Of a DNA stretch of 64,000 nt, positions 18,205 through 26,615 are shown piece after piece (within the stretch, counting starts at the first letter, position 1; the number at the start of each line of letters is the position of its first letter). The stretch spans positions 62,001 through 126,000 of the forward strand of contig NZ_LDTZ01000013.1 of the NCBI RefSeq assembly GCF_001186365.1. The letters are read 5' to 3'. This DNA comes from Gordonia jacobaea (GTDB lineage Bacteria > Actinomycetota > Actinomycetes > Mycobacteriales > Mycobacteriaceae). The notes under the pieces are model-generated. The model ran no database searches. It worked only from the letters and a program-made list of their open reading frames with translations, and was not told where the DNA came from. A program made the translations under genes and the position numbers.

Positions 18205-18669
18205 ATGGCTGTCAAGATCAAGCTCACGCGGCTCGGCAAGATCCGCAACCCGCAGTACCGCATCGTCGTCGCCGATTCTCGGACCCGCCGCAACGGCCGG
18301 GTGATCGAGACCATCGGCAAGTACCACCCGAAGGAAGAGCCGAGCCTCATCGAGGTCGATTCCGAGCGCGCGCAGTACTGGCTGACTGTCGGCGCACAGC
18401 CGACCGAGCCTGTCGCCGCGATCCTCAAGATCACTGGTGACTGGCAGAAGTACAAGGGTCTTCCCGGTGCCGAGGGCACGCTGAAGGTCGCCGAGCCCAA
18501 GACCTCCAAGCTCGACCTGTTCAACGCGGCACTCGCAGCCGCCGACAGCGAGCCTGTCGCCGAGGCCACCACCCCGAAGAAGAAGGCCGCCAAGAAGGCC
18601 GACGATGCGCCTGCCGCAGACGAGGCTCCGGCCGAGGCTGCTGCTGGTGACGCCAAGGACGAGGCGTGA
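18205..18669 (+). CDS. rpsP: 30S ribosomal protein S16
   Basis: Small-subunit protein needed for 30S assembly. The conserved core is at residues 1-80 ([26 protein letters not shown] and similar). It is followed by a long tail rich in Lys, Ala and Glu ([20 protein letters not shown]), which makes it 154 residues against about 80-90 in E. coli; such tails are usual in actinobacteria. It is preceded by CTGGAGAAG and overlaps the KH-domain gene by four bases. First gene of the rpsP-khpA-rimM-trmD operon. Confidence 0.97.
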   Translation: MAVKIKLTRLGKIRNPQYRIVVADSRTRRNGRVIETIGKYHPKEEPSLIEVDSERAQYWLTVGAQPTEPVAAILKITGDWQKYKGLPGAEGTLKVAEPKTSKLDLFNAALAAADSEPVAEATTPKKKAAKKADDAPAADEAPAEAAAGDAKDEA

Positions 18670-18908
18670 GCGCTGTCGTCGCCGACGCGGTCGAACATCT
18701 CGTCCGCGGAATCGTGGCCAACCCCGACGATGTGCGCGTCGAGCTGATCACCGGTCGCCGTGGCCGCCTCGTCGAGGTGCACGTGAACCCCGAGGATCTC
18801 GGCAAAGTCATCGGTCGCAACGGTCGTACGGCAACCGCGCTGCGCACGCTGGTCTCCGGAATCGGTGGCCGTGGTGTGCGCGTCGACATCGTCGACACCG
18901 ACCGCTGA
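18666..18908 (+). CDS. khpA: KH-domain RNA-binding protein KhpA
   Basis: 80-residue single KH domain with the GxxG loop in [13 protein letters not shown] (about residues 49-61). KhpA binds RNA with KhpB and affects cell size and ribosomal transcripts in Gram-positive bacteria. Its GTG start overlaps the rpsP stop (GTGA). The rpsP-khpA-rimM-trmD order is conserved across Gram-positive genomes. Confidence 0.92.
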   Translation: MSAVVADAVEHLVRGIVANPDDVRVELITGRRGRLVEVHVNPEDLGKVIGRNGRTATALRTLVSGIGGRGVRVDIVDTDR

Positions 18909-18922
18909 GTAGACGCTCCACG

Positions 18923-19444
18923 ATGGATCTCGTCGTCGGACGTGTCGCGAAATCACACGGTATCCGTGGTGAAGTCGTCGTCGACGTGCGTACCGATGTT
19001 CCGGAGGAACGCTTCGTGGTCGGCTCGGTCGTCCGCGGCCGCCCCGGTCGTGGGGGAGACGAGAAGAACTACACAGTGACAGCCGCCCGGCAGCACGCCG
19101 GGCGGCTGTTGCTGTCGTTGGCCGAGGTGTCCGACCGCACCGAGGCCGACGCCTTGCGCGGCACCCTCTTCCTCATCGACAGCGCCGACGTCGACTCGGG
19201 CGACGATCCGGACGAGTTCTACGACCACGAACTCGAGGGCGTGGAAGTCACGACCGTCGACGGTGAACGAGTCGGCGTTGTCGGCTCGGTACTGCATCTG
19301 CCCGCCAACGATCTCCTGGCCGTGAAGACGGTTGATGGGCGCGAGGTTCTGGTGCCGTTCGTGCGCGAGATCGTGCCGACTGTCGGACTCGACGGCATCG
19401 TGATCGACCCGCCGGACGGGCTGCTCGACGTCGGCGAGTCATGA
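18923..19444 (+). CDS. rimM: Ribosome maturation factor RimM
   Basis: 30S maturation factor that binds S19 near the 16S rRNA 3' domain. The N-terminal beta-barrel begins [18 protein letters not shown], and the PRC-barrel half contains [11 protein letters not shown] and the terminal [13 protein letters not shown] motif. The protein is 173 residues. ATG 18923 fits the family start and lies 14 bases after the khpA stop; a longer open frame upstream is only the khpA shadow. It overlaps trmD by four bases. Confidence 0.95.
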   Translation: MDLVVGRVAKSHGIRGEVVVDVRTDVPEERFVVGSVVRGRPGRGGDEKNYTVTAARQHAGRLLLSLAEVSDRTEADALRGTLFLIDSADVDSGDDPDEFYDHELEGVEVTTVDGERVGVVGSVLHLPANDLLAVKTVDGREVLVPFVREIVPTVGLDGIVIDPPDGLLDVGES

Positions 19445-20163
19445 GCGACTCACCGCGAACGGATTCGGTTCGTGCCGATCCCATGCGCATCGATATCGTC
19501 TCTATTTTTCCCGAGTATCTCGATCCTCTGCGAATGGCGTTGCTGGGCAAGGCAATCGATAAGGGTGCGATCGAGGTCGGCGTTCACGATCTGCGCGACT
19601 GGACCCACGACGTGCACCGCGCCGTCGACGATTCGCCGTACGGTGGCGGACCGGGCATGGTGATGAAACCCGAGGTCTGGGGACCGTGTCTCGACGAGGT
19701 GTGTCCCGATGGCGCCCTCCTCGTGGTCCCCACGCCCGCGGGAGTTCCGTTCCGGCAAGAAACCGCGCAGCGCTACAGCCGCGAAAAGCATCTCGTGTTC
19801 GCCTGCGGTAGGTACGAGGGAATCGACCAGCGCGTCTTCGACGACGCCGCGCGGCGCGTGCGCGTCGAAGAGGTTTCCCTCGGCGATTTCGTGCTGATCG
19901 GTGGCGAAGTGGCCGCGATGGCAATGATCGAGGCGACCGTGCGGCTCATCGACGGTGTCCTCGGCAATCCGCGCTCGCACGAGGAGGATTCGTTTTCCGA
20001 CGGGCTGCTCGAAGGTCCGAGCTACACGCGACCCGTGCAGTGGCGTGGACTCGACGTTCCCCCCGTCCTACTCAGTGGCGACCACGCCAAAGTCGCCGCA
20101 TGGCGTCACGAGCAGTCGCTGGAACGAACTCGCGAGCGCAGACCCGACCTGCTCGACGACTGA
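19441..20163 (+). CDS. trmD: tRNA (guanine-37-N1)-methyltransferase
   Basis: Methylates G37 of tRNAs to prevent +1 frameshifting. SPOUT-class trefoil-knot motifs are visible: [14 protein letters not shown] near residue 121 and [15 protein letters not shown] near 143. The C-terminal substrate part has [22 protein letters not shown] 19441 overlaps the rimM stop (ATGA) and gives 240 residues; ATG 19483 ([13 protein letters not shown]) is the classical beginning of TrmD and could be the real start, but has no ribosome-binding site. Confidence 0.96.
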   Translation: MSDSPRTDSVRADPMRIDIVSIFPEYLDPLRMALLGKAIDKGAIEVGVHDLRDWTHDVHRAVDDSPYGGGPGMVMKPEVWGPCLDEVCPDGALLVVPTPAGVPFRQETAQRYSREKHLVFACGRYEGIDQRVFDDAARRVRVEEVSLGDFVLIGGEVAAMAMIEATVRLIDGVLGNPRSHEEDSFSDGLLEGPSYTRPVQWRGLDVPPVLLSGDHAKVAAWRHEQSLERTRERRPDLLDD

Positions 20164-20237
20164 CGCTCCGGAGCTCCCTGGCGGTCGCGATATCCACAGG
20201 TGTGCGTCGAGGCGGCGTGTGCCGGCGAATGGCCGGT

Positions 20238-20243
20238 TATGAT
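20238..20243 (+). promoter_or_regulatory. -10 element of the type VII-like module
   Basis: TATGAT at 20238-20243 is a near-perfect -10 hexamer, 57 bases before the first gene of the module. It suggests the three genes are transcribed separately from the trmD operon. No clear -35 is visible. Confidence 0.45.
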
Positions 20244-20299
20244 CTCCGCAAACCGGGCGGCGACAGCGAAGCGGTTGGCCGGGTGGGGAGGGGAGTGCT

Positions 20300-20662
20300 G
20301 TGCGGGATCGATGGACACGCATGCTCGACGACGTCGACCATCAGCGCGTCGAATTGGCAAGAGTCGCAGGCGAACTCGATCGGCTGACCGCGCAGGCGTC
20401 GACTCCCGATCGGTTGGTGAGCGTCACCGTCGGGTCGCGAGGACTCGTGCGCGACGTCGACATTCGACCTGCCGCATTGCGCCATTACCGTGCTGATCAA
20501 CTCGCCGCGACCATTGTCGAGCTCGTCGCGCGCGCAGACTCAGAGCTTCGCGATCAGCGAGAGCGCCTGTTGCACACCGTGTCCGAACTCAGGCCGGACT
20601 ATTCCGACGTACGCCGTAACGGTGACGAGGTCCCTGCTGGCCGAGACCGGGCGCCCCGATGA
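20300..20662 (+). CDS. YbaB/EbfC-like protein, EspL-like
   Basis: 120 residues that look like the YbaB/EbfC nucleoid-associated fold: an N-terminal helix with coiled-coil character (LDDVDHQRVELARVAGELDRL), a beta region with VSVTVGSRGLVRDVDI, and a C-terminal helix (QLAATIVELVARADSELRDQ). In actinobacteria such proteins, including ESX-1 EspL, are encoded beside type VII secretion substrates and chaperones. GTG 20300 is preceded by GGGAGGGGAG. It overlaps the next gene by four bases. The family call is from pattern only; any DNA-binding or chaperone role is inference. Confidence 0.65.
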   Translation: MRDRWTRMLDDVDHQRVELARVAGELDRLTAQASTPDRLVSVTVGSRGLVRDVDIRPAALRHYRADQLAATIVELVARADSELRDQRERLLHTVSELRPDYSDVRRNGDEVPAGRDRAPR

Positions 20663-21033
20663 GCGACCCGTCGCGCTCGCGCCCCGACGACGCGTCGGTC
20701 ATGCGTGTCGACGGACTGGCCAACGCCGATCTGAGTCGTCGGCTGTCCGAGATCGCCCGATGCGTCGATACGATGCGCGACGAGTTGATCTCCGTGGGGC
20801 TCGTCGTCGACGCGTCCACGGGGCAGGGTGCACCCGCCGAGGCTTTCCGTCTCGGAGCATCGCGTGCGGAACAGGGGTGCCTGCGCGGGGTCGAATCGGT
20901 GTCCAAGGCGCTGGCTGTCATCGCGGCCAACGCCGCGGCCGGGGTGAGCCAGGTGGTCGACGCCGACCGTGAACTCGACGCCCAATTCCGCACCCACGGT
21001 CAGAGCGCAGGAGCAGACGGGCGCACGCCGTGA
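20659..21033 (+). CDS. EspC/DUF2580-like putative type VII substrate
   Basis: 124-residue helical protein with a disordered Ser/Asp-rich start, a helix (LSRRLSEIARCVDTMRDEL), and a second long helix ending in VVDADRELDAQF. That two-helix layout with a short acidic end is like the EspC/DUF2580 group of secreted ESX-associated proteins. No WXG motif is visible; the turn between helices reads VVDASTGQGAPAEAF. It is coupled by four-base overlaps on both sides, so it is made together with the YbaB-like protein and the larger downstream protein. Assignment rests on shape and context. Confidence 0.5.
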   Translation: MSDPSRSRPDDASVMRVDGLANADLSRRLSEIARCVDTMRDELISVGLVVDASTGQGAPAEAFRLGASRAEQGCLRGVESVSKALAVIAANAAAGVSQVVDADRELDAQFRTHGQSAGADGRTP

Positions 21034-22097
21034 ACAACGTCGCGCACCCGACAGTCGGTGCGACAGAGGAGCTTCGACGGCTTGCCGAGTCGCTCGCGCC
21101 GGGGTGCTGGCCGACCGCCGACGACGCCGCGCTCGTCGAATGTGGCCGTCGACTCCGCGGAATCGGCGACGAACTGCGCGATCTCGCCGACGTCGTCGAC
21201 GCGCTCCGGCGAGATCACGACGGGTCGGGACGCTTTCACGACGGGCTGATCCACGCGCTCACGCAGGTGACGTCGGATGTCGACGGCATGCGCAGTGTCG
21301 CCGATCGATTCGCCGTGTTCGCCGAATCGCTCGACACCTTCGCGCTGGCGACCGCCGACGCGCGATCGGAGATGACGGTGCTCGCGTCCATCGCCGACCG
21401 CGACCGCCTGGCGGGTTCGGTTGCCGATGCACTCGGCGACGACTCCGCTCGGGTGTCGGCGGCGAGTGCGGGTCGCTACGCGCTCTCCGCCGCCGGCGAC
21501 GAGTACACCGAGCGCGCCGGGGATGCCGGCCACTCCGCGGTGCCCTGGGACAATGCAGTGCACTCGGACAATGCAGTGCTCAGGGACGAGGCAGAACAGC
21601 GAACCAACTCGAATCCGCCCGCTGCGACCAGCGGCATGATGACAGCGGGTGGCTTCGCCGGTCTCGGTGCGATGGGGGTGGCGGCGGGTGGTGCGCTGCA
21701 GGGCGTGAGTGCTGTCGGAGGCCGGTCCAGTGGAGCCGATATCGACCCGGCATGGCTGATCGAGCGCGCAGCGCTATTGCAGACATCGTTGCCATCGCCC
21801 TTCTCCGAATGGATGCGCGTCGCGATCGGTGTCGGAACCGACGCCGACGGCGGCCAGGTCAGGGTCGTCGCAACCAGCGACCCGCAGCCGTATCAGCGTC
21901 CGGGCTTCGCGATCGCCCCCAGTGAGTTGCTCGCGGGCGACGGAGGCCCTCCTGAATACGCGATCGTCGCCGAGATGGCACGCGCAGGGCTGACACCGGT
22001 GATCGTGGCGTCGGCTATGACGATGCCGCAGGGAATCGCATCGGTGCTGGTGGCGGAGGGTGTCGAGGTGGCGTCGCCGCCATCGCCGCGAATGTGA
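21030..22097 (+). CDS. Long WXG-like protein with a deaminase-like C-terminal pattern
   Basis: 355 residues, not assigned to a known family. Residues about 10-115 are helical and begin with PGCWPTADDAALVECG, which recalls the WPxxDEDALR start of actinobacterial type VII toxin N-domains. Residues 165-235 are low complexity, with an imperfect 18-base repeat (NAVHSDNAVLRDE) and a hydrophobic Gly/Ala stretch (MMTAGGFAGLGAMGVAAGGALQG). The C-terminal 110 residues (EWMRVAIGVGTDADGG, VRVVATSDPQPYQRPG, PPEYAIVAEMARAG, VASAMTMPQGI) follow the rhythm of polymorphic-toxin deaminases but lack the HxE and CxxC residues. So it is perhaps an inactive derivative or an immunity or structural protein. GTG start, coupled to the preceding gene. 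Confidence 0.45.
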   Translation: MNNVAHPTVGATEELRRLAESLAPGCWPTADDAALVECGRRLRGIGDELRDLADVVDALRRDHDGSGRFHDGLIHALTQVTSDVDGMRSVADRFAVFAESLDTFALATADARSEMTVLASIADRDRLAGSVADALGDDSARVSAASAGRYALSAAGDEYTERAGDAGHSAVPWDNAVHSDNAVLRDEAEQRTNSNPPAATSGMMTAGGFAGLGAMGVAAGGALQGVSAVGGRSSGADIDPAWLIERAALLQTSLPSPFSEWMRVAIGVGTDADGGQVRVVATSDPQPYQRPGFAIAPSELLAGDGGPPEYAIVAEMARAGLTPVIVASAMTMPQGIASVLVAEGVEVASPPSPRM

Positions 22098-22157
22098 GAC
22101 GCGGATACGAGCGCCGACTCGAGCCTCGGATGCGCGATTTCACTTCCTGCCTGGTGC

Positions 22158-22325
22158 TCTGGCACAATGGACGGGTTGCCTGAGGCCGTCGATCGGCCCT
22201 CGGGCATGACTCGGAGCACGAACCGGTTCGATCCCTGACGCCACACCGTCGGAACACCGACGCCAATGGCGTGGGCCGCCAGGTTCCTCTGTTCACCAGT
22301 AGCCACATTAAGGAACAACGACATC
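22158..22325 (+). promoter_or_regulatory. rplS promoter and structured 5' leader
   Basis: The shared promoter motif is at 22158-22171. Downstream, TGCCTGAGGCCG (22177-22188) pairs with CGGCCCTCGGGCA (22194-22206). Further on, CGTCGG-AACA-CCGACG (22247-22262) is nested inside ACGCCA (22238-22243)/TGGCGT (22267-22272). A competing hairpin ACGCC-AAT-GGCGT (22260-22272) would exclude it. Such mutually exclusive stems fit an autoregulated ribosomal-protein leader, but no function is shown. Confidence 0.45.
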
Positions 22326-22667
22326 ATGAACACCCTGGACTTCCTCGACAAGCAGTCGCTGCGCGACGACATCCCCGCGTTCGGCCCCGGTGACACCCTC
22401 GACGTTCACGTCAAGGTCATCGAAGGTTCCAAGGAGCGCGTCCAGGTCTTCAAGGGTGTCGTCATCCGTCGCCAGGGTGGCGGTGTCCGCGAGACCTTCA
22501 CCGTTCGCAAGGTCTCGTTCGGTGTCGGCGTGGAGCGTACCTTCCCGGTGCACAGCCCCAACATCGCGAAGATCGACGTTCTGACTCGCGGTGACGTGCG
22601 TCGCGCGAAGCTGTACTACCTGCGCGATCTGCGCGGCAAGGCAGCCAAGATCAAGGAAAAGCGCTGA
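22326..22667 (+). CDS. rplS: 50S ribosomal protein L19
   Basis: Large-subunit protein at the 30S/50S interface, 113 residues. Family hallmarks are [39 protein letters not shown] and the C-terminal [21 protein letters not shown] 22326 with AAGGAA ten bases upstream is the standard start; the open frame continues upstream only through the leader. It is separated from trmD by the type VII-like module, whereas trmD-rplS linkage is typical. Confidence 0.97.
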   Translation: MNTLDFLDKQSLRDDIPAFGPGDTLDVHVKVIEGSKERVQVFKGVVIRRQGGGVRETFTVRKVSFGVGVERTFPVHSPNIAKIDVLTRGDVRRAKLYYLRDLRGKAAKIKEKR

Positions 22668-22673
22668 CGCGTC

Positions 22674-22685
22674 TACCCTGACGAC
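22674..22685 (+). promoter_or_regulatory. Leaderless-type promoter of lepB
   Basis: TACCCT at 22674-22679 (TANNNT) ends six bases before GTG 22686, and no Shine-Dalgarno sequence is present. It lies immediately after the rplS stop. Confidence 0.45.
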
Positions 22686-23552
22686 GTGGCTTCCGAACAC
22701 AGCGCGGCAAATCACTCCGACGCAGACGACGCCCATTCACGTCCGGCAGACACTGCCGACGGCCGGTCCGAGGATTCCGAGGAGCGCCCCTGGCGCACCA
22801 AGGATGACGACGCCGAACCGCGATCAAAACGTGGTTCATGGCTACGTGAGACGATCATCATAGTCGCGTGCGTTCTCCTGGTGACGTGGATTCTGCAGAC
22901 CTTCATCGGTCGTCAGTACGTGATCCCGTCGGAGTCGATGGAGTCGACGCTCATCGGATGTCAGGGCTGCACCAACGACCGCATCGTCATCGATAAGCTG
23001 GCTTATCGCTTCGGCGATCCCCAGCCCGGCGATGTGGTCGTTTTTCGTGCCCCGACCTCGTCGTGGGATGGCGACTGGGAGTCGCCGCGGTCGAGTAATG
23101 CGGTCATTCACGGTCTGCAGAACGGACTGTCGTGGTTCGGTTTCGCGCCGCCCGACGAGAACGATCTGGTCAAGCGCGTGATCGCCACCGGCGGCCAGAC
23201 CGTCGAATGTCGCAACTCCGAAGGGGTGGGCGTGAAGGTCAACGGCAAGCCGTTGAACGAGCCCTACATCGACAAGAGCCTTCAGTCGCGCGACGTGGCG
23301 TCGGGTCAGTCCGGTGAGCCCGACAACCAGGTGACCAGTTGCTACGGTCCCGACTTCGGCCCCATCAAGGTGCCCGACGGCAACCTCTGGGTCATGGGCG
23401 ACAACCGCGAGTACTCGGCGGATTCGCGTTATCACGTCACCGACGAGCTGCAGGGCACCGTTCCGGTGTCCGACGTCCGCGGCAAGGTGCGCTTCATCAT
23501 CTACCCCGTGTCGCGGATCGGTGGTGTCGGCTCGATCAACCCGCAGCAGTGA
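22686..23552 (+). CDS. lepB: Signal peptidase I
   Basis: Membrane serine protease that cleaves Sec and Tat signal peptides on the outer face of the membrane. A disordered, acidic cytoplasmic N-terminus of about 50 residues precedes one transmembrane helix ([19 protein letters not shown], about 57-75). The catalytic serine is in IPSESMEST (S84) and the general-base lysine in [11 protein letters not shown]. The conserved [13 protein letters not shown] box is also present. At 288 residues it has the actinobacterial length. The stop overlaps the rnhB start by four bases. Confidence 0.95.
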   Translation: MASEHSAANHSDADDAHSRPADTADGRSEDSEERPWRTKDDDAEPRSKRGSWLRETIIIVACVLLVTWILQTFIGRQYVIPSESMESTLIGCQGCTNDRIVIDKLAYRFGDPQPGDVVVFRAPTSSWDGDWESPRSSNAVIHGLQNGLSWFGFAPPDENDLVKRVIATGGQTVECRNSEGVGVKVNGKPLNEPYIDKSLQSRDVASGQSGEPDNQVTSCYGPDFGPIKVPDGNLWVMGDNREYSADSRYHVTDELQGTVPVSDVRGKVRFIIYPVSRIGGVGSINPQQ

Positions 23553-24268
23553 CCAGTCGCAGCATCGTGGGTTCATGGCCACCGAGGTCGCCGGTCCGCC
23601 GGGCCTCGGGACTGCGAACGTTCGAGTTCGCGCTGCACCGCGGTGGTCTTGGTCCGGTCGCAGGCGTCGACGAAGCAGGTCGCGGTGCGTGTGCCGGCCC
23701 GCTGGTGGTCGCGGCATGCGTCCTCAAACCAACTCAGCTGGCGTCTTTGGCTGATCTCGACGACTCCAAACGCCTCTCCGAGGCCACGCGCGAAACCCTC
23801 TACCGTGCGGTCACGCGGTATGCCGCGAGCTGGTCGGTCGTTGTCATCGAGGCCGACGAGATCGACCGGATCGGTATCCACGTCGCCAATATCGAGGGAA
23901 TGCGACGCGCGGTCGCCCAGCTCGACGTGACGCCGGGATATGTCCTGTCCGACGGCTTCGCGGTGCCGGGGCTGACCGCCCCGTCGCTCCCGGTGATCGG
24001 CGGCGACGGCGCTGCGGCGTGTATCGCGGCCGCGAGCATCCTCGCGAAGGTCACACGTGATCGAATCATGGTCGCCATGGACGACGAGGTTCCCGGTTAC
24101 GACTTCGCCATCCACAAGGGCTACAGCACCGCACACCACATGGCGTGCCTCGACGCGCATGGCCCTTCCCACCAGCACCGGATGTCGTATCGCAACGTCG
24201 CCGCCCGACGTCGCCGACCCCGACCAGACCTCCCGTCAGAACCCGATCGCGATAGGCTTGACCGATGA
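23549..24268 (+). CDS. rnhB: Ribonuclease HII
   Basis: Removes RNA from RNA-DNA hybrids and starts ribonucleotide excision repair. The catalytic acidic residues are in [20 protein letters not shown] and LSDGFAVPG, with the [17 protein letters not shown] motif near the C-terminus. I start it at GTG 23549, overlapping the lepB stop, giving 239 residues; downstream GTG codons are alternatives. The long open frame before this is the shadow of lepB. It overlaps the DUF2469 gene by four bases. Confidence 0.93.
   Translation: MTSRSIVGSWPPRSPVRRASGLRTFEFALHRGGLGPVAGVDEAGRGACAGPLVVAACVLKPTQLASLADLDDSKRLSEATRETLYRAVTRYAASWSVVVIEADEIDRIGIHVANIEGMRRAVAQLDVTPGYVLSDGFAVPGLTAPSLPVIGGDGAAACIAAASILAKVTRDRIMVAMDDEVPGYDFAIHKGYSTAHHMACLDAHGPSHQHRMSYRNVAARRRRPRPDLPSEPDRDRLDR
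24253..24264 (+). promoter_or_regulatory. Leaderless-type promoter of the DUF2469 gene
   Basis: TAGGCT at 24253-24258 ends six bases before ATG 24265, inside the end of rnhB. It may give DUF2469 its own leaderless transcript in addition to read-through. Confidence 0.45.
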
Positions 24269-24576
24269 GCGCTGAGGATCTCGAGAAGTACGAAACCGAG
24301 ATGGAGTTGTCCCTGTATCGGGAGTACAAGGACATCGTCGGCCAGTTCACCTACGTGGTGGAGACCGAGCGGCGCTTCTATCTCGCCAATGCCGTGGAGA
24401 TGGTCCCTCGCAACACCGATGGCGAGGTGTACTTCGAGCTCCGCATGAGCGACGCGTGGGTCTGGGACATGTACCGTCCTGCTCGCTTCGTCAAGCAGGT
24501 CCGGGTGATCACGTTCAAGGACGTCAACATCGAAGAGCTCGAGAAGCCTGAACTACGGCTACCCGACGAGCCGTGA
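24265..24576 (+). CDS. DUF2469 family actinobacterial protein
   Basis: 103-residue protein of a family restricted to and highly conserved in actinobacteria (Rv2901c in M. tuberculosis). It begins [23 protein letters not shown] and carries aromatic clusters ([27 protein letters not shown]). No enzymatic motif is recognisable and the function is unknown. It is linked by overlap to rnhB and lepB, which supports a housekeeping role. Confidence 0.92.
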   Translation: MSAEDLEKYETEMELSLYREYKDIVGQFTYVVETERRFYLANAVEMVPRNTDGEVYFELRMSDAWVWDMYRPARFVKQVRVITFKDVNIEELEKPELRLPDEP

Positions 24577-24680
24577 GTGTCATGACCGTCGTCTGTCCAC
24601 AGGCGGCGGTCTTTCCACAACTCGCGCACTGATCTGAGTTCTCTCGCTGTTTCGTCGTCGCTGTCGGCCACTGTTGTGGC

Positions 24681-25094
24681 ATGAGAAGCGAGTCGTCGGA
24701 AGGGCGTCCGAATCGGCGGGCATTCATCGGGCAGCTGGGTGAAGATCTGGCAGCCAGTTACGTCGTCGGTCTGGGTTGGTCTGTCCTGGAACGGAATTGG
24801 CGTTGTCGGTACGGCGAGATCGATCTGATCGCCAACGACAACGTTGTCCTTGACCCGACGTTGGTCGTCGTCGAGGTCAAGACCAGGGCCAGTCGGGTGT
24901 TCGGTGATCCCGCGCAGGCGGTGACCGCCGACAAGCTGTCGCGTCTGCGCCGATTGACACGGATCTGGCTCACCGAGCAGGAGATGTTCTGGCCGAATAT
25001 CCGATTCGACGTCATCTCGGTGCAACTCGATACGCACTATCCCGATCGCACCGAGTTCGCTGCGGTGCGCCACCACACCGGCGTGTTCGAGTAG
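24681..25094 (+). CDS. yraN: YraN/UPF0102 endonuclease-like protein
   Basis: 137 residues with the restriction-endonuclease-like core GLGWSVLERNWRCRYGEIDLIA followed by VVVEVKTRAS, giving the E...D...ExK pattern of metal-dependent nucleases. The family is widespread and thought to act on DNA structures; activity in this organism is unproven. It is followed after nine bases by comM. In M. tuberculosis the formate dehydrogenase genes fdhF and fdhD lie between Rv2901c and this gene; here that gap is only 104 bases. Confidence 0.9.
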   Translation: MRSESSEGRPNRRAFIGQLGEDLAASYVVGLGWSVLERNWRCRYGEIDLIANDNVVLDPTLVVVEVKTRASRVFGDPAQAVTADKLSRLRRLTRIWLTEQEMFWPNIRFDVISVQLDTHYPDRTEFAAVRHHTGVFE

Positions 25095-25103
25095 GGACGC
25101 GCG

Positions 25104-26615
25104 ATGTCGTTGGGGCGTTGTCATTCGGTTGGCCTGAACGCCTTTGAGGCAGGCGTGATCGAGGTGCAGGCATCTCTGAGCCAGGGGTTGCCGGGGTTTT
25201 CGTTGTCGGGCAATGTCGATTCCTCGTTGCGTGAGGCACGCGACCGAGTGCGGGCCGCGATCTCGAATTCGGGGGTGAAGTTCCCCGAGAAGAAGGTGAC
25301 GGTCAACCTGGCGCCTGCTCAGATGCCCAAGAGCGGGTCGGGACACGATCTCGCGCTTGCTGTTTCGATACTCGCCGCGACGGACGCTGTTCCCACAGCG
25401 AAGTTGGATGGGACGATCTTCCTGGGCGAACTCGCACTCGATGGACGTCTCCGACCGGTGCGCGGCGTGCTTCCGGCCGTGATCGAGGCGCGCAACGCGG
25501 GTTTCGCTCGTGCGGTGGTGCCGATCGAGTCGGTCGGTGAGGCGACGCTCGTGCGCGATATCGAGGTCGGCGGTGCGCATTCGCTGTCGGAGGTGTCCTC
25601 GTGGTTGCGCGGCGAGTGCGTGCTGGACACGGTGTGTGAGATCAGGCCGGTCCCCGCCGATCCGGTCGCCGATATGGCCGATGTGATCGGTCAGAGCGAG
25701 GCGCGCCACGTACTCGAAATCGCCGCTGCCGGTGCGCATCACGTCATGATGACCGGCCCGCCGGGTATCGGGAAGACGATGCTGGCGAGACGGCTGCCCG
25801 GCATACTCCCGCCGCTCGAGGAGGAAGAATCGCTCGAGGTCACCGCACTTCACTCGATCGCGGGCCGATTGCGCCCGGGCCAGCCGTTGATCACCTCACC
25901 ACCGTTCGTCGCGCCGCACCACAGCACCTCGACGACAGCGCTGATCGGTGGCGGCACCGGTATCGCGCGGCCCGGCGCGGTGTCGCTGGCACATCGGGGA
26001 ATTCTGTTCCTCGACGAGTGCGCTGAGATGGGGCCCAAAGTGCTTGACTCCCTGCGACAACCACTCGAAGAAGGGGAGGTGCGGATCAGTCGTCGCGACG
26101 GGGTGGCCACCTACCCGGCGCGCTTCCAACTGCTCCTCGCCGCCAATCCGTGCGCGTGCGCACCGGTGCACGACGTCGACTGTGTCTGCAGTGCGGTCGT
26201 CCGCCGGCGCTACCTGGGAAAACTGTCGGGACCGCTGATGGACCGTGTCGACCTGCGGGTACAGATGGAGCCGCCGGGAAACGCCGCACTGATGATGGCG
26301 GCGGAGGAGTCGAGCGCCGACATTCGGGCGAGGGTGACCACTGCGCGTTCCGCCGCGATCGAACGATGGCGGGAGCACGGCTGGCGAACCAACTCCGAGG
26401 TGCCCGGTTCGGCACTGCGACAACAGTTTCGGCTATCACCCAAAGCGCTTCGCCCCGTCGACGTGTGCGTTCGGGAGGGGCGCGTGACCACGCGCGGCGT
26501 CGATCGAGCCTTGCGAGTCGCGTGGACACTCAACGACCTGCGAGGTGGCGACGTCCCGACCGAAACCGATGTGGCGCAAGCACTGCTGTACCGAGACCGA
26601 GGGGGATTCCGATGA
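25104..26615 (+). CDS. comM: ComM/YifB-type Mg-chelatase-like AAA ATPase
   Basis: 503 residues: an N-terminal Lon-S5-like domain (AFEAGVIEVQASLSQGLPGFSLSG), the AAA+ core with Walker A GPPGIGKTM near 219 and Walker B FLDECAEMG near 300, and the Mg-chelatase C-terminal domain (RRYLGKLSGPLMDRVDLRV, RVAWTLNDLRG). ComM acts as a branch-migration helicase during integration of transformed DNA in competent species. It overlaps dprA by four bases, a standard comM-dprA pair, so both probably process incoming or damaged single-stranded DNA. Confidence 0.94.
   Translation: MSLGRCHSVGLNAFEAGVIEVQASLSQGLPGFSLSGNVDSSLREARDRVRAAISNSGVKFPEKKVTVNLAPAQMPKSGSGHDLALAVSILAATDAVPTAKLDGTIFLGELALDGRLRPVRGVLPAVIEARNAGFARAVVPIESVGEATLVRDIEVGGAHSLSEVSSWLRGECVLDTVCEIRPVPADPVADMADVIGQSEARHVLEIAAAGAHHVMMTGPPGIGKTMLARRLPGILPPLEEEESLEVTALHSIAGRLRPGQPLITSPPFVAPHHSTSTTALIGGGTGIARPGAVSLAHRGILFLDECAEMGPKVLDSLRQPLEEGEVRISRRDGVATYPARFQLLLAANPCACAPVHDVDCVCSAVVRRRYLGKLSGPLMDRVDLRVQMEPPGNAALMMAAEESSADIRARVTTARSAAIERWREHGWRTNSEVPGSALRQQFRLSPKALRPVDVCVREGRVTTRGVDRALRVAWTLNDLRGGDVPTETDVAQALLYRDRGGFR

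Noticed and set aside
22211..22240. T-loop-like GGTTCGATCC, suggesting a tRNA
   Set aside because: The flanks do not pair as a T-arm (ACCGG against CCTGA) and no acceptor or anticodon stem surrounds it; GAACCGGTTC is just a palindrome in the rplS leader.
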